Positions 49,834-62,334 of a DNA stretch of 64,000 bases are shown piece after piece. The position numbers and the translations under genes were made by a program. Source of the stretch: Sebastes aleutianus (lineage: Eukaryota; Chordata; Actinopteri; Perciformes; Sebastidae); NCBI GenBank assembly GCA_916700875.1, contig CAKAKS010000032.1, positions 13,677,629-13,741,628 of the forward strand. Reading direction: 5' to 3'. The notes under the pieces were generated by a model that had not been told where the DNA came from, did not search any database, and saw nothing but the letters and a program-made list of their open reading frames with translations. Numbering within the stretch: position 1 is the stretch's first letter; every line of letters begins with the position of its first letter.

Positions 49834-52800
49834 TTATACCTGAAAAAGAAGAAGATAAAAAAGCTTAATATCTGAAATAACAGACAATAAGATGCTATTT
49901 CTGGTTAATAATAAAGGCCACGCTCTAAAGAAACAAGGAAATAGATTGATTATGATAAAAAAAAAAGACTTACCTCAGTTGCAATGATGCATTCGTTTTT
50001 CTCCTCTGCTAATACAAAGACAGACTGGTACATTGAATCTCTGGAAGAACATATTGTTGATATTCTACACTCTGGCCTTTCACTGTGGAATGAAGAGACA
50101 TCATGTTAGTTACTGAGCACATCAAAACACATGAAAAACACATAATATAACCATAATACAACTTCTCGTGTGCACTTACCTGTACATTCTACTCAAATGC
50201 TTTTTTTCTTCTATTGTCTTTTCACAGTTTTCATCTTTCTCCAAAAGGGACAGTTCATCCTTGTACCCCGTGGAGGTTTTATAGTCCAGGTGGTAGTGGT
50301 TGATGTGCTTGTGATTAGACTTTTCCCTGGGACAGTCCACCTCCAAATCCACCATTTTATTGGTGTTCTTGAGCTCTAGAGCAGAGATGAGGTTCTCCTT
50401 CTGAAAGTCAACCTTGGAGAGGTTGTTCATGGTCTCCGAGTCCCGCTCCTTTCTCCTCTGCTTCCTGACGTGACGTATCACCACCGCTACCATGCAGAGA
50501 AGCACCAGAACGGCCACCACGCCCACTCCCAAGCAGATGGCTGCCAAGCTCAGCTTGTCACCGGACTCCAAGCCTACGTTGGGGCTGGGGGTGTTGGGTG
50601 AAGGCACGTCGCTGGACTGGCACTGGGGGCCGCTGTAATGTGCGGGGCAGATGCAGGTGGGCTGGCCTTTGGCTACGGCGGCGCAGGTCCCACCGTTCAG
50701 GCAGGGCCGAGAGGCACAGCGGTCTGTTGGCTTGTCGCAGTGGCGGCCTGTGTACCCTGGGGGGCATGTGCAGGTGTAGTCGTTGATGCGGTCTATGCAG
50801 GTGGAGCCGTTCGCGCAGGGGTTCCTGGCACACTCGTTGATGTTGATCTCACAGCGCAGACCCGTGAAGCCTGAGCGACAGCTGCACCGTCGGAGGTTAC
50901 CGTGGGTCACACAATGTCCACCTACGCAAAACAAAACAAACATTATAGAAGCCTTCCAGATTACTTCTAACACAGATATACAGAAAGGGAATGATGTATT
51001 ACCGTTGGTGCATTGCAGTGAGGTGCATTTATCCACTTTCTTCTCGCAGTTGAGTCCAGTGTAGCCTGCTGGACACTCGCATATGTACGTGTTTCCATTA
51101 TCCCTCTCTCTGCACTTGCCACCATGAAAGCAGGGTGTATCTGCGCAGGTCAGCATCCTGTGTTCACAGTGCGTCCCTTCAAACCCCTGCGGGCACACGC
51201 ACCTATAGCCGTTCTCAGAGTCCTGCAGTGGGGGGGAAAAGATATAAAGTTTATCAAAAAAGCTCCCTGTCAGATGTTTTCTTTATCATATCCTGTTCAC
51301 GACTGCCCCCAACGAACCCCATTCTCCTTAGTCTGAATTCTATTTACAGTGCACGCTCTGTGAACTGGGTCATCTACCGACTTGACAATCGATAGCATCC
51401 TCCTGGACTAGCAGATAGAGTGAGGCGAAAACAAAAACAGGAAGGCCTGTGTTGTGGGAAAGGAGAGAGAGAGACTTCCGCACTCACCAGGCAGTGGCCT
51501 CCGTTGCGACAGGGCTGGCTGTCACACTCCCTGACCTCCAGGTCACAGTTAACCCCGCTGAAGCCCGGCATGCAGGTGCAGGTGTAGCTGCCCTGACCTG
51601 TGTTCAAACACGTGGCCCCGTTGGCACAGGGTTTGTGATGGGTGCAGTAGTTCAGATCTGCAAAAAAAAAAACAAATGGGTGGAAATGTTACTAAAAAGG
51701 AACCAAAAGAATTGAAGCAGCATTCTTTTATTTACAGAACAAAGAGATATAGCTACACACCTTGGTCACAAAAGATGCCTCCCCAGCCCTCCTTGCAGGT
51801 GCACTGCCACGGCTCTGTACAGGTACCATGTTTACAGGATGGATGGAGTTTACACACATCACAAAAGAGTCCCTGCCAGCCCTCTCGGCATCTGTTCACA
51901 CATAAAACAGGACGACGTGACCGTTGTGCTCACAACACAATCAACACCTCTACCCTCATATATCCCGCTCATTGCCTCTTAAGCACACTCACAACAAAGA
52001 GAACATTTAAAAAAATACATTATTTACACACTGTAATCTTTTTATCCACTATGTCATAATCCTAAAGATAATCCTAGAGATGATTTAAAATAGAAAGACA
52101 AAGAAATGCATCCTAAAAATCAAATGCAATGTTGCCTTTTTGTTACATAATTGGGCACTAAAAGATGATTTAATGGTGTGTCTGCTCTTAATGTAGCTTC
52201 TGCAGTAATGTAAATGTTTATTGTGGATCACCAGAAATGAACATTTAATTAGATAATGGTGACTCACTTGCACTCTCCAGGTAATGTGCAGTTTCCATTC
52301 CTTTCGCTGCATCCTTCCAGACAGATTGCTGCAAAAAAAAGAGTTCAAGTTTCAAGTTTATTTGTCATATGCATTTAAAAGTACAGTGTACAGTGAAATG
52401 CAATGAAATGCATTTTACCCTGGCTCTCCCTCAGCCCTCAAAATCTATAAATAGTACAGTTGATAAATACTGCAATAAATAAGATAATACCTGAGAATAA
52501 AATTATAAAACAACCTAAAACATCCACAAAACAATCCACAGCTCTGCATTCATTTAGTGTTACTGTTCAGTAAAGAGAAAAACCAAGATATTTAGGTTTC
52601 TACTAGCTGTTAATAAGACTTTTATCACTTTTAAATGTTTTTTTTTCTTTACACAATAAAACCTGTTACCTGACCTTATCAATGGCTGCCCTGTGCTGAA
52701 TGTGACATTGTGATATCTCGTGGTTTTATGGTGTTAAACGGCTGGTTAGTGCAGCAGCAGATGCTTGTTCTTAAAAAAAGAAAGAAAGAAAAAAAAAAAA

Positions 52801-54531
52801 AGCAGGACAGCTGCCCCATTGTTATCGGGTGGGGCAATTGGAGCCCCGTTTGCAGCTGCTGCTCTACACCACCTCAACAATAGAGCCCGCAATTTAGTGG
52901 CGCGTGGCGGCCGATAATGCCGCGATTAACCCAGACCGGCGCGCGCTGCTGGGCGACCACCGCCCTGGATTAAAACCTGCACGCGCCACACGGAGAAAGT
53001 GTGTCGTCATATTTCACCTTAATAGCTCCTCTCATCCGAAAACACACACACCTGTGAGTGATCATGTAACAGGTCATTAGACGTTATTCTGAAATGTACA
53101 ATAAGCCTATATGGATCTTATTTAGCTGAATGTTTAAGAGCAACTAGAATAAAACAAAAAACTACCCACAAAGTCTAAAAAAAAACTCACATTTATTTCT
53201 TTATTGGTGTGAATGCTGGAAGCATATGTTATTCTACTAAGTTTATTTTTATTTTTCGTCAGATCACTTTTTTTGCAACACTACTTGTTCCACATTTTTC
53301 AACATAGAAACTCCATTCAAACATCAAAACGTGCAGCTCAATTAGGACATGATGGCTATTACTTTTCTCATTCATAACTTTCATATTTTCAGAATTATTA
53401 ACCATAATTCACCAAAAAAATCTCCATTTCAAGCATTTTCAACTCTTCACTGCTCATTCATACTTTCACCTAGAAACTCCATTCAAACCGTAAAATGTTC
53501 CACATCTTCCGTAGATTCTGGCTATTATTCAACTTTCATTCATCCCATTTGTACTTTTTGAAATATTTAACTTTGTTTGGAGCTTGGTAAAATTCCCCTT
53601 TTTGTATGTTAACAGGAAACTAGGGATTCACCTAGTTTTTCAAAATAAAAGCCCCAGAAGGTAACTTTCTTAACAGGGAACTCAGAACTAACTATTTATA
53701 AGGCTTCAGCTGCTTTTCATGCAATTACAACTTTTATTTACTGATTAATAATCTTTTGATTCTAATTCTGTATCCTTCTTCATACAGATTAAAGCCAGCA
53801 ATGCAGTTTAGCGTCAGCTATTCAAAAACCTTAAAATATTCCACATCTTTTTTATACACTATTGGTATTATTCAACTTTTCAATGATATTCATACAAATT
53901 AAACCCATTCCCACTTTTCCAACTATTCCTACTACTTCATCTTCTTCTCACAACATTTAAGCCAGCATTACAGCGTAGCGTCGTCTCTTCAGCATCTAGC
54001 ATTCACACTGCAATTTCTTCAGAAATTGTTTTTCTAGTCTACCTTTAATGTCTCACTTTATTTAATGTTCTATAGACTTTTAGCTTAATTCTTGCTACCC
54101 TTATGTCGCATTTGAAATCTATCTACTTTGTGACCTTCTATCAAAAAACAAAAGAAAGTGTCCACATGGTGTCTTTTTTAACTCTTGCTTACGTTCTTGG
54201 CAGTATTCTCCCTTCCATCCCGGCAGACAGGCTATTTGCCCGTCAGGCTTGCAGGTGTAGTGGCCAAAGTGGTCGTCTCTCGGTGTGCATAGCTTGGAAC
54301 AAGTGTCCCCGTAGTAATGTTCATTGCAGATGAACCGGTATGAGTACCTGAGCTCCGTTTGAGGAGCCTGAGACCACTCACGACCTATTGCCAACTCACT
54401 ATGGATGGCAAAAGAGCCAATCAAGAATTCAGGGTTGGTGGTATCTGTGAGGAAACACATCAGACATATATACAGATTAGTTGATACATCTAACAATTAT
54501 TCCATTAGTAATTAACAACAACAATAATAAA

Positions 54532-54568
<37 letters not shown>

Positions 54569-57120
54569 GTATTTATATAGCACTTATCAAAACAGATGTT
54601 ACAAAGTGCTTCACAAGACAATAAAAGCAGATAAATAATGTAAAAGATATGATAACTGCTAAAACAGAACATCAGACAATAAAAGCATGATAGAGTAAAA
54701 CAAATGTGGTAACTGTTAAAACAGAACATCACAGAACAATAATCAATAATAATAGAAGTTATATATCTTGTCCTAATTGTTTGTTATCACTGTTATGTAA
54801 TTTATTATTTCTTTATATTAATCTTGTCTCTAGGTGGAGGCTTCAGACAAGATTTTTGCCTCTTCCTTCACTGTATAATATTCATTTTTTTTTTTTGTTA
54901 TGTTGTATAGTCTTAAATTGTGCAAAACAAATAAACAAAATAAACAAACAAGTGGTGGTAGGACAAGTTGATAAAACAAATATACAGTATGTATATATAT
55001 ATACATAAATGTGTATAAATGTACACGGAAACGGATGTATACATACATATATTTATACCCTTCTACTTATAGGAATGCTATTCTAAAAAAAATTGTTTTC
55101 AAAAGTTTTTTAAAAGAGGATACAGAGTTAGATGCTTTTCTCTCTATAGGAAGTGCATGACAGAGTTTGGGAGCCCTGACAGCAAAATACACAATCTGTA
55201 CACTGAAATGTCCTCTTCCTCTCACATGTGACTCACATTAACCCCCCTCCCCGACCAGTTATGATGAAGGACCCAACAAAAAAAAAAAAGGTGTAAAATC
55301 CAGGAAAAAGGCTGTCATGGTTTTTTTTTTTTTTTTTTTTTGGCAAGGCTTCATTTTCTCACTGAAACTTTGTACACTTTCCCATGCAGGCCAAAAATAA
55401 AACAAGGGAAGTGCAATTGTGTGTGTTGAGGAGAGATTTGATTGTGAAGAATTGTCGTGTGTGACTCATAAGGCATCCTAACAAACACGAATCCATGACG
55501 CTGGAAAAGGCCAGATGCATTTGGCAGCAGTATACGTTCATATAAGTGGAGGGGGGTTATTGATGAAATGTGTGATAGATAGGTAATGACAAGTCAGTGA
55601 AGCTATAAACATGACATGTCTCCCTCTAGTGGTGGTGGACAGACAGTGTGTGTGTCTCCTCACCTCCAGGTAGATCCGCTGCAGGACAATACCGAGCTTC
55701 AATAACTAGTGAGAAAGCACCCTGTGGGGACAAATGAGGAAATAAAGGTCACCAAAAAATCTGAAAATAATATAGAAAAATGTATATTTACATAGCTTCT
55801 GTCTTTTGTTTCACTGAAATACCCATGTAATGGTTCCAACATTATAAAATAATTATATTTCACTTTAATTTGCTAGAAAAACTGAAAATATATGAGAATG
55901 CACACATGCAGTAAACCATTTATTATTTGATCTACAATGTTCGACTTTAATGGCATGCATATGACATTAAAAACACATTTCTATGACAATTAAAATATAT
56001 ATATGGTACACCTATCTATGAATAATAGTGCAGTAAGTGAGTTTTGTGTTGATTTGATATAAATAATAAAATAGGCTATTAATAGTTTTCTTTTACAAAA
56101 TAAAGTCAATTTTGTGTCACTTTAGTACATTTTTTTTCTTATCTCTTCAATTCATTACTAAATATCATATCAATGTGTACATATTTGGTTGTTTTCAGCA
56201 TAAGAGTGGTTAAAGCCACTGGTAAAGGACAGGTGCACACATGCAGTAAACCATTTATTATTTGATGTACAATATTCGGCTTTTAATGGCATGCATTTGA
56301 CATTAAAAACACATTTCTATGACAATTAGAATATATATGGTAGGTCTATCTATGAATAATAGTGCAGTAGGTGAGTTTTGTGTTGATTTGATATAGATAA
56401 TAAAATGATAAAATAGGCTATTAATAGTTTTCTTTTAGGTAATTTTTTGTCACTGCAGTACGTTTTTTTTTCTTATCTCTTCAATTCATTACTGAAAATG
56501 ATATCAATGTTTACATATGTGGTTGGTTTCAGCATATGAGTGTTTAAATAGATAATACAATAGGCTATTAATAGTTTTCTTTTAAAAAAATAAAGGTATT
56601 TTTTTGTCACTGCAGTACGTTTTTTTCCTTATCTCTTCAATTCATTACTAAAAATCCTATCACTGTGTACATATTTGGTTGGTTTCAGCATCAGAGTGTT
56701 TAAAGGACAGGTGTTCTTACCGGCCAGGTGAAGTTGAGAGGCAGACGCAGCCTGCTGTCCTGCTGCTGGATGCTGAAGGAGTCGGTGCCCAGAACAGGTG
56801 TGGTGAGTTTGCCAAATATACAGTTTCCTGGAGACACCACCGTCTGGAAGTTCTTCAAACAAACCCTGAAATAAGTCCTGCAGCCACTCATGCTGCAACT
56901 AAGTCCGTTTGCCAGCAAACCTTTAGTATTCTGAAAGTGATGGAGATCTATCTCGAACACACCTGATCCCAGAACCTATAAAAGCATACACAAAAGTGAG
57001 CACAAACAGAATAATGCATTTGTTTTTTAAGATTTCCAAATTTGCAAAAATTATTAAAAAAAAGAAAGTTACCTGAGTAAATAATGTTATTGCGATGACA
57101 AAGGTGAACCAACTGGCCAT
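49834..57120 (-). CDS. dll4: dll4, delta-like Notch ligand 4, complete
   Basis: Single-pass membrane ligand of Notch, best known in arterial fate and tip-cell selection. Exons: 57073-57120, 56721-56975, 55664-55721, 54193-54444, 52268-52328, 51761-51891, 51488-51657, 51003-51222, 50180-50921, 49974-50082, 49834-49839; all phases agree and give 683 residues (human 685). Signal peptide MASWFTFVIAITLFTQ; MNNL domain with CRTYFRVCLKNFQ; DSL domain (CNEHYYGDTCSKLC to GEYC); eight EGF repeats; transmembrane segment LAAICLGVGVVAVLVLLCMV; stop-transfer RKQRRKER. The tail carries DFQKENLISALELKN and LEVDC, which mark DLL4 among deltas, and ends IATEV, a PDZ ligand. Its final Val and the stop codon form the last coding exon. 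Identification is very secure. Confidence 0.97.
52337..52450 (-). repeat. LINE 3' tail ending in (CTTGAAA)n
   Basis: Read on the minus strand it ends GACAAATAAACTTGAAACTT GAA, a typical teleost non-LTR tail, preceded by GCATTTCATTGCATTTCACT. It sits nine bases from the acceptor side of dll4 exon 5, inside intron 4. Confidence 0.6.
52800..53040. promoter_or_regulatory. Candidate enhancer in dll4 intron 4
   Basis: A CpG-rich, unique block in a very AT-rich, repeat-filled intron. It contains SOX-type sites CCATTGTT (52816-52823) and AACAATAG (52876-52883) and GATA cores (TTATC at 52822-52826, GATAA at 52913-52917). Known Dll4 arterial enhancers, including one in mammalian intron 3, use SOXF, ETS and RBPJ inputs. 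I saw no convincing ETS or RBPJ site here. Function is inferred. Confidence 0.3.
53200..54080. repeat. Degenerate AT-rich repeat in dll4 intron 4
   Basis: Recurring words such as GAAACTCCATTCAAAC, TTCCACATCTT, ATTATTCAACTTTC and CTTCATACAGATTAAAGCCAGC come back at irregular spacing, as in decayed fish repeats of this kind. The unit is not clear. Confidence 0.45.
54515..54735 (-). repeat. LINE-type tail with (ATT)n microsatellite
   Basis: On the minus strand an AAGTGCTATATAAATACATT tail runs into 17 or so ATT units (plus-strand 54515-54567). An internal duplication repeats ACTGCTAAAACAGAACATCA / ACTGTTAAAACAGAACATCA (near 54655 and 54711). Located in dll4 intron 3. Confidence 0.65.
55901..56712. 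repeat. Tandem duplication, unit about 335 bp, dll4 intron 2
   Basis: Unit 1, 55901-56235, and unit 2, from 56236, both start CACACATGCAGTAAACCATT. A third partial unit (about 56548-56712) ends TTTAAAGGACAGGTG, eight bases from the exon 2 donor at 56715-56720. The first unit also ends in AAAGGACAGGTG, so the ancestral unit is the one touching the exon. Confidence 0.85.
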
Positions 57121-57526
57121 CCTTTAGAGTTTAATGTGCGTATCCTTAAAAAATCAGTCCAACAAAAAACCGCTCCTATTCCAAAGTGATGACAAATAAA
57201 GTGATCAGAATAAATATAATCCTTGCTCCAAAAAAGCCTGTAGGACAAGATCCAGCTCCAGCTCCGCAATCCGTATCCTGAAGAAGAAGAAGTTGGCGAA
57301 AAGACCTTGTTATCCAGTGCTTTAGACACATATCAGTAACGTCAATATCCACAAGTGAGTCTGTCTGCGGTCTTTATAATGCCCATCCATCGTGCCGGTC
57401 AGATGTGGTTTGTTGAGTTTGCTGTGCTGATGATGCGAGGCTCGTGTTGCAGACACTGATGCGAGCATGTGGAGGAGCATCAGCGCACAGTGACTCCCAG
57501 TGAGGGATGTTTCACCTCCCTCTCGG

Positions 57527-57534
57527 TTTATATA
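57527..57534 (-). promoter_or_regulatory. dll4 TATA box
   Basis: TATATAAA on the minus strand, about 410 bases upstream of the start codon. It predicts a start of transcription near 57500 and a 5' UTR of about 380 bases without a clear intron. Context and orientation fit dll4; no other gene is near. Confidence 0.55.
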
Positions 57535-57716
57535 CCACAGTAGTAGTGCCATCACTAAACACCGCCCACTCTCCTCTCCACCTTCTTCTTGCATGCAATA
57601 TCATCATCATTCAGTATCATTATTTGGAGAGAGATTGTCTTTGACTCACCTGGTCCAGACAAAAAAATGCACTTTTCTGTGCTTTGCATGCAGATTGTTC
57701 ATCATTAAAACTACAC

Positions 57717-58485
57717 TGTTAAGAATTTCCCAGTAAAATAACAGTAAAGAACTGGCAGCAGGGTTGCCTTTATGTTACTGTAAAATTAACATTATTATAC
57801 TGTAGCTGAAATTTACAGCTTTGTACTGTTATTGAAAAATAAAGTTTGAACTGTTTTTTTAAAATTAATTTCACAGTATTTTACAGTTAATTTACTGTTT
57901 AAAGATACATTATATAGCTGTTTTTCACCTTTCTTTTATCTTACTGATTTGTTTTAATGCACTATTTAGGTTGTATTTTTTACATACATTTTAAAAAACA
58001 TTATTTTTTGCCTAGATGAATAGACTTAGCAGGTTACAGACATAGGAATAGTCACACTAAATACAATTAAAGGCACTTGTTAGGAAAAAGGCTATAATAG
58101 ACTTGTTGACACTTTTCCCAAAATGTGTGTCTATAGCTGGCTACAAGCACAGAATGCAAACCATAACAACATGTGAGTGAAGAACAGAGCTAATTCATTG
58201 ATTTTCCAATCATGTACAATGTACAAGCCTCACATGTGCAGATCAGGTCCCAGAATTAAAAAAATACTGCATGAAACTGTTACTGATGATACTTTAGACA
58301 GTTGATCAGCAGTAAAGTGCTGTTTTTTAAGAATGCATTATAGTTCAGTTAAAAAACGGCCTATGAGCGTAATTTAACAGGTTTTCTTTTGTATTAACAG
58401 TAAAGCACTGTTTTTAGCAATAACAGGTTAAAACTGTTGAAATCCTGCTATAAATTAACAGCAATTGTTTACAGTTTAGCTGCTA
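57717..58485. mobile_element. TTACAGTAAAAT-type MITE
   Basis: Dense in self-complementary words TTACTGTAAAATTAAC, TTTACAGTTAATTTACTG and AACAGTAAAGCACTG. It starts ACTGTTAAGAATTTCCCAGT and ends TTAACAGCAATTGTTTACAG. A common fish non-autonomous DNA element; the exact termini are uncertain. Confidence 0.5.
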
Positions 58486-58494
58486 AAGACATGT

Positions 58495-58711
58495 AAATCC
58501 AGAGGACAGATGGTAATTTTGTAATGGGTTATGTATGAATAACTGTGATGTGTTTTGGTTTTTTTGTCTGATGGGTCTTACTTGTCTGTCTGTTTATGGT
58601 AACAGTATGTCTATTGTATGTGTACTTTTTCTCAAACTGAGCTGCCTATGGATGCAAAATGAATTTCAGTGCAAAATGACAATAAAGTTGTATCGTATCG
58701 TATCGTATTTG
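58495..58711 (+). repeat. LINE 3' end with (GTATC)n tail
   Basis: Non-coding 3' end, AATGAATTTCAGTGCAAAAT, then GACAATAAAGTTGTATCGTA TCGTATCGTATT. The pentamer tail is typical of non-LTR retrotransposons. Strongly 5'-truncated. Confidence 0.65.
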
Positions 58712-61700
58712 CAAAAAACAAACTAAGGTAAAATAATAATAAGGTATTATAGCAGGTCAATAAGGTCATTAAATTCACAGTTTGCTACCCTACCAGAGGT
58801 ACAGGCTCGATACAAACATTAAAAACTACAGGAAAATACTTAATTATTCTTCAGGGATCACTGATTGTTTGTGCGTCTTTACGCGCCTGGACGCCCAGAG
58901 TGCCTTTTTACACATGTGACCTCGCAGCCTTCTCTCTTGTTTCTGGTGTTTATTTTAGATAGAGAGGACGGAGCGGGAGATTATAGCTACACAGCTGTAT
59001 GATAATGGATTCTTATTGCAAACACATTGTCTCAGTCATAAATCAGCTGAGGAACCCGCGTTTTACAAAAAAATCTGGCGCGTAAAGTAGTAAAGATGGG
59101 CCGTCCTATACTTACTATGCAGATTTGAAATGCATATTAATGAGATTATGTTCCCTGGGAATATTTACAGATCAGTCTAACATGCACTCAACAGACTTAA
59201 TTGTTTTTTTTATACATATATAATTGGATAGTTATCATTTGGAAAGCTTCCACAGGCATGCATGCTGTGTTGCATAAAGAAGGAGAGGAAGAGGGACCAT
59301 ATATTTTACTTTAGTGTACGTTTATTATGCCTAATAAAAAGACCATAACGAGTGCAGGCACCCAGCTGTTCAGGCTCTTTATTTAGCATCATAACCAATA
59401 ATGCCCTCAATTGAAAGCCCATTTATATAAATTAAAGTGGAGATTGTATCCTACATGTGGCGTAACAATGTTTATTGAACTAGCATCCAGTATAGAGAGG
59501 GAGGAAAAAATGAACTCAAAAACAGTATATAGAGCTTGCTAAGTAAATAAATAAAAAATGCCATGTACATTTTTATCACATGTAAACTCATGCTGGGCAT
59601 AGGCATTGTTGCCTTTATCACCCCTGCACCAGGCCAACTTGTCTGGGAGGATTTACAGTGAGGGAACAGGATTCAGGAGCTGTTCCCTGGCCATGACGGT
59701 GTCTGGCTGGACGGCTCTCCTGCCGAGATGACTTCATCTCTATCCCCCCACCTTTGACTTATAGGTTTGAGGTTCCACTTTAAGGGCAGAGACAATGGAC
59801 TATTGAGTGTGGAGCAGTGTGAGTAATAAGAGGCCCGGACATCTCGCAGCTCTGCTGTATTGAAGCGTTTGGCGTTCCCACCATTGACTGAATCACACAG
59901 ATCCTGTACAGTGGCCTACTCCTGTGTTCCTGCTCTGTGACTTTAATGCACTTATCTATGAGGGATCTCACTGGTTTATATGGCTGCCACGGACTCTAGA
60001 GCCTCATTAATCTCTTTTGTAGAGACAAGTGTAGTGCTCATGCCCTCCCTTCATACACGTCAAAACATCCATTCACTTTAATATTTGATGGACCACGGTT
60101 AAGGTTTCCCAACTGTAGCTCAGGTTACAGTTCCTTGTAAAGCTTTGGACTGTGCGAAACAAGCAGTGATGCTCGGATTGGATGCAAGATGGGAAACATT
60201 TCTGGTGATGCACTTAATAGGCTCTCTTAATATTTACATATTAATCTCCTGATTTTATCTTTTTATTTTATTTTTTGGTGTGTTTATAAATAGACAGAGA
60301 GCCTGGCCCGAAATAATAGGTCATTTTAGCTGTATGGGTTATTTACTCTTGGCCAATGCAAACAATAATCTAACAGGCTCTTTTGCTCTAGAATAAACAC
60401 AGCCTTGGAAACAGACGTCGGCCCACCGCGGTTCCATCTCAGCCTTGCGTAGGACATAATTTTTCTTCATGACAGTGTTTTGTAAAGCTGACTTCTGATT
60501 GTTCTATGGCTTTTCAGCTGGCATCCGAACCCTCAAAAATAACATTTTGATTGGGAAACGAAGAGGTATGAAAGAAGTGCCTCTGGACTTATTAGGCAAG
60601 TTATGAAAAAGTGCCTGATGCAATTGTTTGGTCCTTTTGGCAGACCTAATGTTTGTTCCCAGGAAAGCTGGCCTTCTCAGCAACGTTCATAAGTTATAGA
60701 TATGAACAAGATGTTTGAAATCTCATTACTCAAAATACTAATAATTTAATCCAATCAGCGATGTGCTATTTCGTCTCTTTTCTCTCGGGACTGGGCTTTT
60801 TTCCAAATATAAGCGACTGACTCAAAACACATCAGTCCCACCAACATACTGTTGATACTTATCTATTTCCAAAACACATGGAGATTATTGTGTCCCCCAT
60901 CAATATGTGGATCAAAGACATTTCTAAATTAAATTGTCCTCTGCTAAATGCCAATATATATTTACTGTTTATTTGCACAGGACAGGGAGTGACTAAAACA
61001 ATGAACATGATGAGTGAAAAGTCACCTGACATACTCTCACTGTTGTGCGATTATATGTCACTTTACTGATGATATCAGCATTTATTTGTCTCTTCTATAG
61101 TGCGTCTCCTTAGATGCACTCAGACTTTCTCCTCTTTATCTACCCTCCAGGTTCATCGGGCCACATGGCCCGATTTGGACCGTCTCTGGCCACTGTTAGT
61201 ATCAACAATCTGGGCGAGTGTAATGAGAAATTAGCTACAGTGCTAACAGATGGCGCCCTTTTAGCCCAGAAATCTGCCCTGTTTAATGCAGAGCAGTTTA
61301 ACACTTCTTTACAGCAGCATTTGATCTCTACGCCCCAATCTGTCCAGCCAATCAATGGGGCTTTTGATGTGCGCTGCCAATGGATCCGAGGCATCTGAGC
61401 ATGTCGCCCTCGGAGGAGAAATCACCTGCTGCTGCCGCAATTAGAAAGGCGAGGGGTGGTTTCCTCCTCTCACAGCACCACGCTGCCCAGTACTGCCGTC
61501 AGATACACAAATACTGTTTCTTCATAGCTTTTTGGGGGGGATATTTGTTTCAGCCAAAATTGTTGAAATATGTGTGTGAGGGTTCAGGGTGAAAAGAACA
61601 TTTCCAGAAAAAACTTTATGTGCTCAAGCCAAGGATTAAATGTTGAATTTAATGACTGTATGTTTGCTGTCGGCTGCAGTGAATGGCTTTGACATATGAC

Positions 61701-61839
61701 AACATATTTGGACAAAATTAAGCATAGAGTTATATTAATATTATCAAGTGTGTAATTTTTGGACCTCAAGGTGATGTCTGATCGGCATCATAAATTACAT
61801 AGTGTAAAAACTGCTATGGATGTCTGTTTTTCACTCAGT
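58712..61839. other. Non-coding flank upstream of dll4
   Basis: No gene seen. Composition is balanced and largely free of recognised repeats, which would suit regulatory DNA of a developmental gene, but no specific element can be named. Confidence 0.4.
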
Positions 61840-62334
61840 TTAAAGGTACAGTGTGTAGGATTTGATGGCATCTAATGGTTGCAGAATGCAAAAAACTGAG
61901 TACCCCTGCGCTCACTCCTCCCTTTCCAAGACTGCTGTACTCGTGAGTGTAAAACCGTGGTAATGCCGTTCGCCTCGCTCAGAGGCCATCCTTCAAGTAA
62001 TGACACTACTTCAGGAGCAACGGAAGTCAGACGTTGGCTGGTGGTACCACAGTTTTGCACTCGGCGGCTCACGTTACCGCAGTTTCACAAGCGTGTCGGA
62101 GAACTACGGTGGCGTTCAGGTAACGTAAAAATGTGAAAGGCTCTCTCTAGAGCCAGTGTTTGGTTTGTCCGTTCTGTGGAAACATGGCGGAGCAACATGG
62201 CGGACTCCGTGAAGAGGTCCCGCTCCATATGTAGGTATGAAGGGCTCATTCTAAGCTAACGAAAACAGTTATGAATATCATATTCCATTTCTGCTAATAG
62301 ATTCCCCGAAATGTTACACACTGTTCCTTTAAAA
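61840..62334. mobile_element. MITE with TTAAAGGTACAGTGTGTAGG termini, copy 2
   Basis: Left terminus TTAAAGGTACAGTGTGTAGG, right terminus TTACACACTGTTCCTTTAA. The interior holds AACATGGCGGAGCAACATGG and GAAGGGCTCATTCTAAGCTA, shared with the 36885 and 32413 copies. The most complete member in the window. Confidence 0.8.
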
